Positions 25,632-33,341 of a stretch of DNA of 64,000 nucleotides are shown piece after piece. The stretch comes from Drouetiella hepatica Uher 2000/2452 (GTDB taxonomy: Bacteria; Cyanobacteriota; Cyanobacteriia; Elainellales; Elainellaceae). The notes beneath the pieces were generated by a model. That model searched no databases. It was not told the DNA's origin and saw only the letters and a list, made by a program, of their open reading frames with translations. The DNA lies in NCBI GenBank assembly GCA_019359505.1, contig JAHHHD010000021.1, positions 1-64,000 on the forward strand, given 5' to 3'. Every line of letters begins with the position of its first letter. Within the stretch, counting starts at the first letter, position 1. The translations under genes were made by a program, and so were the position numbers.

Positions 25632-26096
25632 ATGAGCCTATTACTAGATGAAATACTTTCCAAAGAGATCGCTGAACGCATTAAGGGCAAGACAAAATCG
25701 CCTTTTGAAAACGCTTATCAAGCCGCAATTACCACCGAAGGCGTTGGCTATGTCCAGGGATTTCTGGTTAATGCTGGCAAACCCTCCAGTCCTTTAGAAC
25801 ATGCCTGGCTAGAAATGGGCGATCGCATCGTTGACCCCACGCTGCCCTATCTGGACGGCACGGCGGCAACTCTTCACTACTTTCCGGCTCAGCGGATCAC
25901 GGTGAAACAGCTCAAAGCACGGGTTGAAGAAGCCCAGGAAGACTATCCTGAAGATGATCCGTTACCCATTTATGGAACAACGCCCTACGAATACTATGGT
26001 GATGTGATGCTGGGGGGCAAAGAATATGCAGAAGCGCATGAACAGGCTTCTAGGTTTTCTACTGCTTTAATCCATCAATATAGAGATTTTAACTAA
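25632..26096 (+). CDS. Hypothetical protein, 154 aa
   Basis: A soluble protein of unknown family with no signal peptide. It has a helical N-terminus (LLLDEILSKEIAERIKG), a beta-rich middle (GYVQGFLVNAGKP, EHAWLEMGDRIVDPTLPYL) and a tyrosine-rich stretch TTPYEYYGDVMLGG. The phrase EHAWLEMGDRIVDPTL is reminiscent of proteins that handle a peptide or small ligand, but I would not name a function. Its TAA stop is formed exactly where the repeat at 26095-26219 begins, so the original C-terminus may have been longer. Confidence 0.75.
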   Translation: MSLLLDEILSKEIAERIKGKTKSPFENAYQAAITTEGVGYVQGFLVNAGKPSSPLEHAWLEMGDRIVDPTLPYLDGTAATLHYFPAQRITVKQLKARVEEAQEDYPEDDPLPIYGTTPYEYYGDVMLGGKEYAEAHEQASRFSTALIHQYRDFN

Positions 26097-26219
26097 CGCG
26101 ATGTGCGACTCTTTTTCTAAAGCTCTTGATCTAGGTGGGGCAGGCAAGATGCTTGCCCAGATTCGGACGGGCAAGATACCCATCTTGCAAGACTTTCACA
26201 CTGAGTTGCATATCGCGTT
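26095..26219. repeat. Palindromic repeat with AACGCGAT ends
   Basis: Inverted ends AACGCGATGTGCGACTC and GAGTTGCATATCGCGTT (two mismatches), flanked on both sides by AACT. The interior contains another imperfect hairpin, GCAAGATGCTTGCCC / GGGCAAGATACCCATCTTGC. It abuts the preceding gene and supplies two of the three bases of its stop codon. Confidence 0.6.
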
Positions 26220-26320
26220 AACTAGAAATATTTTATAGCTGTCACCAGTTTGCTTAGGACATTGATGTCCCCGTCCTAACCGCCTTGGCGGTTGCTGCAA
26301 CCAGAGAGATTTTAATTAGA

Positions 26321-27184
26321 ATGACTTCCCCTCCAATTCAGTGGTATCCCGGTCACATTGCCAAAGCGGAGCGATCGCTTGTCGAGCAGCTTAAGAAAGT
26401 TGATGTGGTTTTGGAAGTGCGCGATGCCCGAATTCCGCTGTCTTCGCGTCATCCCCAGGTGGCAACCTGGATTGGCAATAAAGAGCATGTGCTGGTGCTG
26501 AACCGAGTGGACATGATTCCGTTGCAAATCCAGCAAGCTTGGACAGAGTGGTTTCGATCGCAGGGAGTGCAGCCCTATTTCACCAACGCCAATCAGGGAC
26601 AGGGCATCTCTGTGCTATTGCAGGCAACCAAGGATACGGGCGATCGCATGAATCGCAGAAGGCGCGAACGAGACATGCTGCCTCGCCCCGTGCGAGCGGT
26701 GGTGATTGGCTTCCCCAATGTGGGCAAATCCGCATTGATTAATCGGTTGCTCAAGCGCAAGGTGGTGAACAGCGCCCGTCGTCCCGGCATTACCCGGCAG
26801 CTGCGCTGGGTAAGAATCTCGGATCAGCTTGAGCTGCTGGATGCGCCGGGTGTATTGCCATCCCGAATGGAGGATCAGGAGGCGGCTTTGCAACTCGCCA
26901 TTTGTGATGATATTGGCGAAGCGGCTTATGACAATCAGCGAGTGGCGGCGGCTTTCATCGATCGCCTCAAGCTGCTGCAAGCCCAAGCTCCAGAGGTGGC
27001 GTTTGAAGCGCCTTTGCGATCGCGCTACGGTCTTGATCCAGCAACCATTACTGGAGAAAGCTTTCTGGAAACTTTAGCAGAACAGCGCTATCAAGGAAAC
27101 AAAGAGCGAACATCAGTCCAGATCCTCAATGATTTTCGCAAGGGACTTTTGGGGGCGATCGCGCTAGATCTACCGCCAGGGTAG
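26321..27184 (+). CDS. ylqF: Ribosome biogenesis GTPase YlqF/RbgA
   Basis: A circularly permuted GTPase that helps late assembly of the large ribosomal subunit. The G motifs come in permuted order: G4 NRVD (LVLNRVDMIPL), then G1 GFPNVGKSALI, G2-like RPGITRQ and G3 LLDAPGVL. The N-terminus QWYPGHIAKAERSLVEQL is the family hallmark. A C-terminal helical domain follows. ATG 26321 (MTSPPIQWYPGH) is the natural start; the GTG at 26285 would add 12 residues. At 287 aa the length is normal. It is a single gene preceded by repeats. Confidence 0.93.
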   Translation: MTSPPIQWYPGHIAKAERSLVEQLKKVDVVLEVRDARIPLSSRHPQVATWIGNKEHVLVLNRVDMIPLQIQQAWTEWFRSQGVQPYFTNANQGQGISVLLQATKDTGDRMNRRRRERDMLPRPVRAVVIGFPNVGKSALINRLLKRKVVNSARRPGITRQLRWVRISDQLELLDAPGVLPSRMEDQEAALQLAICDDIGEAAYDNQRVAAAFIDRLKLLQAQAPEVAFEAPLRSRYGLDPATITGESFLETLAEQRYQGNKERTSVQILNDFRKGLLGAIALDLPPG

Positions 27185-27335
27185 ATCTACTCCTGGCTAG
27201 ATCTACTCCCAAATATCTACGCCTGACTAGATTTATGCTTGAATAAAGTACCCTACTGGGTACCCCCGCTTATCAACCTCGTTCACACATCAATCTTCGT
27301 TCGCCCATGAACGTTTACGATTAAGGAGTATTTTC

Positions 27336-27578
27336 ATGCAGGCTTTCACTCTCGTCAAAAATCCTGTTTTTCAGTTGGGTTCTCAGGGCAATCTGGCTAG
27401 GGAACTTCAGTAGTTGCTGAACTTGATTCTACGCAAAGCTCGCAACCGACGGCAACTTTGGCGCAGCCACAAAAAAGTAGTCATTAATTTTCAAGTTCGC
27501 TCATCTACCTATCAGTTGTTAGCTGACGGTATCGTCGGGCATCTCACTTGGTCTGCTCTGTGTGATCGGGTTTTTCTT
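27336..27578 (+). pseudogene. Decayed peptidoglycan-binding domain gene
   Basis: ATG 27336, with AAGGAG just upstream, opens a frame reading FTLVKNPVFQLGSQGNLARE, which matches the start of a PG_binding_1 domain. It meets TAG at 27411, where a Gln would be expected. The next parts of the domain are in different frames: LLNLIL in frame, DGNFGAATKK shifted by one base (from 27448), then VINFQVRSST and LLADGIVGHLTWSAL back in the first frame. One nonsense change and two compensating shifts (one near a run of A) show an inactive gene. The intact protein would have bound cell-wall peptidoglycan. Confidence 0.75.
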
Positions 27579-27595
27579 GTAGCGCAAGATATAAG

Positions 27596-29656
27596 CTATT
27601 GCCCGATCGCCATCCAGGCGCGTAGCACTTCGGCAACCGTCCAGGCTTGAGCAATGCAGCCACGGGGGGTAAACGGCGGATCGCCATCAAAAATTTCGCT
27701 GAGGCTGCCGATGCCGTGATTGCAAAGGTGATCTGCCATAGGCTCCAAAAACTGTCGTGCCTGAGCAGCGTCCTGGTAAACGCGGAAGTGGGCGATCGCA
27801 TAAGATCCCAGCAGCCAGCCCCAAACCGTGCCCTGATGATAGGCTCCATCTCGCTGCCGCTGACCGCCGCCATAGTGCCCCTGATACTGCGGATGGTCGG
27901 GAGCCAAAGAGCGCAGACCGTAGGAAGTGAGGAGCGATCGCCCACAGACTTCCACTACGCCTTTTTGCTGAGCAGGGGTCAGGGGACTTTCGGGTAAAGA
28001 CACGGCAAAAATTTGGTTTGGTCGCAGTGCCGCATCATCTCCTGTAGGGCTGTCCAGCACGTCGTAACAGTAGCCCAAATCGTCATTCCAGAAGCGCACG
28101 AAGCGAGCCAAAGTGCGATCGCCGATTGCGTCATATTCCTGGTAAGGCTTGCCCAACTGCCGCGCAAATTTTGCCATCGTTCGTAAGGCGTTATACCAGA
28201 GCGCATTCACCTCGATCGGCTTGCCCGTGCGCGGAGTCACAACCCAGTCGCCTACCTTGGCATCCATCCAGGTCAACTGGATACCTGCCTCACCTGCATA
28301 AAGCAGCCCATCTACGGGATCAAGGTGAATATTAAACCGAGTGCCGCGACAGTGCCAGTGAATAATTTCGGCAAGGACGGGGTACAGCTCTATCAGCAAA
28401 TCATCATCTTGAGTCGCTTGATAATACTGCCGGGTTGCCTCGAAATACCAGAGTGTGGCATCCACCGTGTTATATTCTGGCACTTCTGCCGCATCAGGAA
28501 AGCGATTGGGCAGCATACCGTGATCAACGTATTGGGCAAAGGTGCGGAGAATCAGTCTTGCCACCTCCGATCGCCCCGTAGCCAGCGTCAGACCGGGCAG
28601 GCTGATCATGGTGTCTCGACCCCAATCGCTAAACCAGGGATAGCCTGCAATGATGGTTTTGCCGTTGAGCAGGGCGGCTTCCGGCTTAGCAACTTCTGGC
28701 TTAACAACTTCTGAGCCAGCAACTTCTGAGCCAGCAACTTCTGGCTCAGCAACGGGTACCGTCCGGTTGACGATGAACTGATCGGCAGCCAGCACCAATT
28801 GGTTCATCCAGGCGGGAATGTCTCGAATTGCCATCGGACGCTCGGTACGCCAGAGATTGAGCAATCGCTGTTCGTGGGTTTGGCGAAGTTTTAGGGCGAT
28901 CGCTCCTTGCAAGTCGGGTGCTGCCTCCGTACTGGCAACCAGTGTCACCGTCTCACCCGGATACAGCGTCAGGTGAAAGGTTGCCGCATGCAGGTGGTCT
29001 TCTCGATCGTTTAAGCCCCGATATCGCTCCATTGCCAGGTCAAAGCCGTAGTACCAGTTGTGCAGCGTAATGACTTCGGCGCGATCGCTCAGCAAATACA
29101 GCGGCGCGGCTCCGGGAAAAGCCGTGACACAAACTCCTCGCTCTAGGCGATCGACTGCCATTTGCCAGCCCAGGCTGCGCACGTTGCCATGATGATCGCG
29201 GTAGTTGACGAACGCTTTGACTAGCAGCGCCACAGGCTGACTGGCACGTTGCAGCCTGTACTGAACGTAGGTTGTATTGGCTCCCTGCTGCATCCAGACT
29301 CGCTTTTCTAGAAGCCCATCGCCACAGGCAAATCGCCAGGTGGGTACTGTGCCCTTTAGGCTGAAATGCTCGATGTAGCGGTAGCCCTGAGGCTCGACGC
29401 TGCCATCTATCCAGCGATCGGTGTTCAAAGGATAGACCTGACTACCAGAATGCAAAACCTCCTCTAGCTTGGTGAGCATGAGCGATCGCCCTAGAGGCGG
29501 GTTCAAAGCCGCAATCAGCAAGCCGTGATAGCGCCGAGTTAGGTTTCCGGCAACCGTTCCAGAGGCATAGCCGCCAATGCCGTTAGTGACGAGCCATTCT
29601 CGCGCCGCCGCCGTCTGGAGATTGCCACAAATTTCGCGTCCAAATGCCAGGGTCAT
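27596..29656 (-). CDS. Glycogen-debranching-type amylo-alpha-1,6-glucosidase
   Basis: A GDE-family enzyme acting on branch points of glycogen or related glucans (GH133-like C-terminal half). The N-terminal beta domain starts WLVTNGIGGYASGTVAG and NLTRRYHGLLIAAL, the typical opening. The (alpha/alpha)6 catalytic domain includes AGYPWFSDWGRDTMISLPG, VDATLWYFEATRQYY and the C-terminal DGAYHQGTVWGWLLGSYA. The 686-aa length fits. Between the domains a five-residue repeat (EVAGS, EVVKP, EVAKP) comes from a 15-bp tandem duplication near 28680-28750, probably a flexible linker. It is convergent with the decayed peptidoglycan-binding gene. Confidence 0.9.
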   Translation of the reverse strand: MTLAFGREICGNLQTAAAREWLVTNGIGGYASGTVAGNLTRRYHGLLIAALNPPLGRSLMLTKLEEVLHSGSQVYPLNTDRWIDGSVEPQGYRYIEHFSLKGTVPTWRFACGDGLLEKRVWMQQGANTTYVQYRLQRASQPVALLVKAFVNYRDHHGNVRSLGWQMAVDRLERGVCVTAFPGAAPLYLLSDRAEVITLHNWYYGFDLAMERYRGLNDREDHLHAATFHLTLYPGETVTLVASTEAAPDLQGAIALKLRQTHEQRLLNLWRTERPMAIRDIPAWMNQLVLAADQFIVNRTVPVAEPEVAGSEVAGSEVVKPEVAKPEAALLNGKTIIAGYPWFSDWGRDTMISLPGLTLATGRSEVARLILRTFAQYVDHGMLPNRFPDAAEVPEYNTVDATLWYFEATRQYYQATQDDDLLIELYPVLAEIIHWHCRGTRFNIHLDPVDGLLYAGEAGIQLTWMDAKVGDWVVTPRTGKPIEVNALWYNALRTMAKFARQLGKPYQEYDAIGDRTLARFVRFWNDDLGYCYDVLDSPTGDDAALRPNQIFAVSLPESPLTPAQQKGVVEVCGRSLLTSYGLRSLAPDHPQYQGHYGGGQRQRDGAYHQGTVWGWLLGSYAIAHFRVYQDAAQARQFLEPMADHLCNHGIGSLSEIFDGDPPFTPRGCIAQAWTVAEVLRAWMAIGQ

Positions 29657-29810
29657 ACCGCAGTGGGGGAGTGAGAGGGTGAGAGGGTGAAGAATGCTTG
29701 CTCAAAGCTCAGATTCACCCTTCCAAAGTATCGACTGTGAACCGTATGCTAATCATGAGACTATGATTAAGAATCCTGATATAACGTTTATCTAAGATGA
29801 CGTTTAAAGT

Positions 29811-30635
29811 ATGGCGGCTCAGCGTCTATCTGATGCATGGCTAGGGTCTGATGCATGGCTAGGGCTGATGGTGGGCAGCTCTCGGCTGCATTGGGTCTGG
29901 TTCGACGGGACTCGGCTGAAAAGCGCCTGGGATATGCCGCATCTAGACGGAGAGGCGATCGCTGCTCTAATTCACCATCAGCTCGATTTCAAAACGCTCG
30001 CTTTGCTGCCAGAAGCCTTACCACCAGAAGCCAACCTGCCGCCCCCCCACTTGCCACTATGGTTTGCCTCAGTGGTGCCGTCCCAAACCGAGCTTTGGCA
30101 TACCTACCCCAATGCTCACAGGATTGAGCTGGGGCACATTCCGATCGCCGGACTTTACCCCACTTTAGGAGTCGATCGCGCTCTAGCTCTATGGGGCGCT
30201 ACGCAGACTTTGGGTGCGCCGATGCTGGTGATTGATGCCGGGACAGCGCTGACCTTAACAGGGGCAGATGGCGCGGCGCGGCTAGTGGGTGGCGCCATCT
30301 TGCCGGGGCTTCAGCTTCAGATGCGATCGCTGCACGAACATACCGTTTTGCCGTCATTGCAAACGCAAGATCTGATTACCCTGCCGTCGCGTTGGGCAGT
30401 GGGCACTTCTGAAGCGATTCAAAGCGGCATTTTGTATACGCTGCTGGCAGGACTGCAAGACTTTATTGCCGACTGGCTCCGGCAGTTTCCAGGAAGCACG
30501 ATCGCCATTACGGGCGGCGATCGGCTGCTGCTGTTCAACTTGCTGCAACAGCGTTTTCCTCACCTGGTGGCTGAGGTCAAACTTGAGGCTAATTTAATCT
30601 TTTGGGGCATTCAGGCCGTCAGAAAGCCCTACTAA
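29811..30635 (+). CDS. coaX: Type III pantothenate kinase
   Basis: It phosphorylates pantothenate in the first step of coenzyme A synthesis (ASKHA fold, cytoplasmic). Motifs: LMVGSSRLHWVWFDG (phosphate-1 region), MLVIDAGTALTLTGAD, VGGAILPGLQLQMRSL, the helix SEAIQSGILYTLLAGLQDFI and ITGGDRLLL. The 274-aa length is slightly long. Near the N-terminus an 18-bp duplication gives SDAWLGSDAWLGL. It begins 154 bp from the divergent debranching gene and is followed by a radical SAM gene on the same strand. Confidence 0.9.
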   Translation: MAAQRLSDAWLGSDAWLGLMVGSSRLHWVWFDGTRLKSAWDMPHLDGEAIAALIHHQLDFKTLALLPEALPPEANLPPPHLPLWFASVVPSQTELWHTYPNAHRIELGHIPIAGLYPTLGVDRALALWGATQTLGAPMLVIDAGTALTLTGADGAARLVGGAILPGLQLQMRSLHEHTVLPSLQTQDLITLPSRWAVGTSEAIQSGILYTLLAGLQDFIADWLRQFPGSTIAITGGDRLLLFNLLQQRFPHLVAEVKLEANLIFWGIQAVRKPY

Positions 30636-30722
30636 TAAGGGCGCAACATCCGCTCTCTAGGAGGGTTTTGCAGCCTGGGAAAGAGTGTAAGAATTAGAGG
30701 AGAACCGTTATGTAGCGCCACT

Positions 30723-31823
30723 TTGCTGAATTCAATCGATCGCCCCTTTTCTTCCGTTGAAGTCAAGCCCTCTTCTTCACTAGGGCATAAAACCAGCCTG
30801 TGGCTACCCGATCGCGTTCTCTTCACCCCTGCCGCGCTCGAAGAACCTTGGGGGCAAAAAATTCTGTCTCGCGTCCAGTCTTTAAACCTGCCCGTAGAAG
30901 AACTGCCACGCAATCGACTCACCGGACTGCGGGGAGAAACCGAGCGAGAAACCTATGGAATCGCCAAACGGACTCTAGCGATCGTCACCGCCCCGCCCAG
31001 CAGCTTCAAACTCAGCCCGATTCCTCCCTCTGCGGATTGGCAGTTTCACTTGGCTGAAGGATGCCCTGCCCACTGCCAATATTGCTACCTTGCGGGCAGT
31101 CTTCAAGGCCCCCCCGTGATTCGGGCGTTTGCCAACTTGCCCGAAATTTTGCAGAATTTGGCGGCTTACGAGGCTCCTAGCCCCACCAGCTTTGAGGTGA
31201 GCTGCTACACCGATCCGCTGGGCATTGAGCATTTGACGGGCAGTTTGGCAGAGTGCATTCGCTACTTTGGCACCCGCGAACAGGGGCGTTTGCGCTGGGT
31301 TTCTAAATTTGACGACGTAGAGGATCTGCTAGATTTGCCCCACAGCAATCACACGCGCTGTCGCATGAGCGTCAACGCTGCTCCGATTAGCGATCGCCTA
31401 GAGGGCGGCACGGCTGCGGTTGCAGATCGGCTTCAGGCATTGCGCAGGCTGGCGCTTCCCCGTGAGCAGGGCGGCGGCGGCTATCCGGTGGGTTTGGTGA
31501 TTGCGCCAATTATGCCGATCGAGGATTGGCAAATGCATTACGGCTCTCTGTTCAGCCAGATCCGCGAGGCGATCGATTTTGAGTGCGATCTGACGTTTGA
31601 GCTGATTTCCCATCGCTTTACGCCCGGATCGAAGAACGTGCTGCAAGCCTGGTATCCCAACAGCAAGCTAGACATGGATGAGTCGAATCGCATCATTAAG
31701 CGCAATAAGTTTGGGGGCATGAAGTATGTTTATGATGGCGATACGATGAAGACGCTGCGGAAATTTTTTGAGCAGCAGATTCAAACGCACTTTCCCCAGG
31801 CTAAAGTTTTGTACTGGACTTAA
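30723..31823 (+). CDS. Spore photoproduct lyase (SPL) family radical SAM protein
   Basis: A radical SAM enzyme related to spore photoproduct lyase. The [4Fe-4S] motif is CPAHCQYCYL (CxxxCxxC). SPL-family features include WQFHLAEGCPAHC upstream, FEVSCYTDPLGIEHLTGSL, VNAAPISDRLEGGTAAVADR and FELISHRFTPGSKNVL. Cyanobacteria do not sporulate, so the substrate is probably another DNA or nucleotide lesion, which is inference. No ATG fits: the TTG at 30723 is the first usable start in frame, and a nearby GAGGAG points to an ATG immediately followed by TAG, so the start is uncertain. It ends 23 bp before the GT4 gene, likely co-transcribed. Confidence 0.85.
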   Translation: MLNSIDRPFSSVEVKPSSSLGHKTSLWLPDRVLFTPAALEEPWGQKILSRVQSLNLPVEELPRNRLTGLRGETERETYGIAKRTLAIVTAPPSSFKLSPIPPSADWQFHLAEGCPAHCQYCYLAGSLQGPPVIRAFANLPEILQNLAAYEAPSPTSFEVSCYTDPLGIEHLTGSLAECIRYFGTREQGRLRWVSKFDDVEDLLDLPHSNHTRCRMSVNAAPISDRLEGGTAAVADRLQALRRLALPREQGGGGYPVGLVIAPIMPIEDWQMHYGSLFSQIREAIDFECDLTFELISHRFTPGSKNVLQAWYPNSKLDMDESNRIIKRNKFGGMKYVYDGDTMKTLRKFFEQQIQTHFPQAKVLYWT

Positions 31824-31846
31824 GTTTTGTATTGGACTCAGTAACC

Positions 31847-32851
31847 ATGCGAAAACTCTACTTTTTAGTTCCGGGTACAGGCGATCGATTTGCCTGTGGT
31901 GGGCTGTGGGCAGAGCTAAAGGTGCTGGCGCTGGCTCAGCAGATTTGCACCGCCGAGGTGGTAACCTATCGTCAGCGCGAAAAAGACACGCTGTTTCTGG
32001 ATGACGTGCTGCAAGATGATTCATTGCGATCTCATTTGCAGGACGCTATTTTTGTCATGAGCTGGGGATTTGATATTCCGAAGTTAGCCGCTAGACTGCG
32101 ATCGCAAAATCTTATCTATCACGCCCATAGCGCAGGTTATGGCTTTACTCTGCCTGCTCAAGTTCCTATCATGACCGTCAGCCGTAATACGCTGGGTTAC
32201 TGGGGACAGAAAGCGCCGCACTCGCCGATTTACTATCTGCCAAACCAGATTTCTGATGAGTTTAGTAACCTCAACGGCGATCGCGATATTGATGTGTTGC
32301 TGCAAGCCCGCAAGTCGTCCGAATACCTATTACAAGAGCTAGTTCCGGCTTTGCGATCGCGCTGTCGGGTAGAAGTGGTACAGTCCTACGTTGAGGATTT
32401 GCCGGGGCTATTTAATCGCGCCAAGGTTTACCTTTACGATTCGGCAGAATATTGGGCGCAGCAGGGAGTCAGCGAAGGGTTTGGGCTTCAGCCGATGGAG
32501 GCGATCGCCTGTGGCTGTCAGGTGTTTTCCAGCGTCAACGGCGGACTGTCGGACTATCTTGATCCAGGTTTCAACGCCCAAAAGATTGCCTGTTACTCCA
32601 AAGAATATGATATTCAGCGCATTCTCAAGGCGTTAGAGAAACCGTCTCATGTGCCGCCAGAGAGTTTCTTTGAGGAATATCGGGGGGAGGCGATCGTGGA
32701 GAAACTAGGGGCGATTCTGAAGGACATGAATGACTTCTTTGATCACAAACAAAACCATCCCTCCAATATTGCGCCTTTAACCTCGGCTAGATTACTCCAG
32801 CTCAACACCCAAAGAATTCTGGGTAAGCTCAAGAAGAAACTAATGGGATAA
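31847..32851 (+). CDS. Glycosyltransferase, GT4-like
   Basis: A GT-B fold transferase of the GT4 group, transferring a sugar from a nucleotide donor. The C-terminal donor site is clear in GVSEGFGLQPMEAIACGCQV (EX7E-type), with FNRAKVYLYDSAEYW before it. The N-terminal half has the start MRKLYFLVPGTGDRFACGGL and a Rossmann pattern (LIYHAHSAGYGFTLP). I chose ATG 31847 over 31832. Acceptor and sugar are unknown. The end carries a charged helical tail. It lies next to the SPL-like gene; no polysaccharide cluster surrounds it. Confidence 0.82.
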   Translation: MRKLYFLVPGTGDRFACGGLWAELKVLALAQQICTAEVVTYRQREKDTLFLDDVLQDDSLRSHLQDAIFVMSWGFDIPKLAARLRSQNLIYHAHSAGYGFTLPAQVPIMTVSRNTLGYWGQKAPHSPIYYLPNQISDEFSNLNGDRDIDVLLQARKSSEYLLQELVPALRSRCRVEVVQSYVEDLPGLFNRAKVYLYDSAEYWAQQGVSEGFGLQPMEAIACGCQVFSSVNGGLSDYLDPGFNAQKIACYSKEYDIQRILKALEKPSHVPPESFFEEYRGEAIVEKLGAILKDMNDFFDHKQNHPSNIAPLTSARLLQLNTQRILGKLKKKLMG

Positions 32852-33341
32852 GTATTATGAGTATCAAATACTATGTCCTAAGCATTAGACAGGATGTTCT
32901 GAGTCTCAAGTCTGATACTTTCTGTGTCAGGGCGAATTGCTGCTGCTGAATTGAGGTACGGAAGCCCCCCAAATCCCCCAATTCTGGGGGACTTCCGAAC
33001 CCTTCAAAGTCCCCCAGATTTGGGGGATTTAGGGGGCTAGCAAACTGTCAACTGCGACAGATCCATCTTTCAATCTCCACGGGTAGATTCCCCGCCGCTT
33101 GCGGCGTAAGTCATTAGCAAGAAAAGTTGGCTGTTCATACTCCGTCCGCTTGCGGCGGAGTTCTTGATTTCTCAACTTCTCTCATCCCCAAAGCCCGATC
33201 GTTTCCCATTAAAGCCTGATACTCGGAGCATCAAGCGCGATCGCCCCTCAACTCAATTAGTATGAGAATTTCGATCGCTCTTTGCGTGCAAAGGCAGGGC
33301 TAGAGAAAAAAGTGCAAAAGGCAAAACAAGAGAGCAAAAGG
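32852..33341. other. Intergenic region with repeats and a possible IS200/IS605-like relic
   Basis: It contains a family E palindrome (32963-33037). At about 33062-33180 lie two small hairpins (GCCGCTTGCGGC and CCGCTTGCGGCGG) set in TTCAATCTCCACGGGTAGAT, a look shared with the ends of IS200/IS605-type elements. No tnpA or tnpB frame is present. No gene is seen. Confidence 0.35.
32963..33037. repeat. Palindromic repeat (family E), copy 2
   Basis: The arms AGCCCCCCAAATCCCCCAAT and the complementary right half surround a short spacer. Like copy 1 it is followed by AAACTGTCAACT. Confidence 0.7.

Noticed and set aside
33062-33180. Intact insertion sequence
   Set aside because: Only short hairpins reminiscent of IS200/IS605 ends are present; no transposase or tnpB frame exists.
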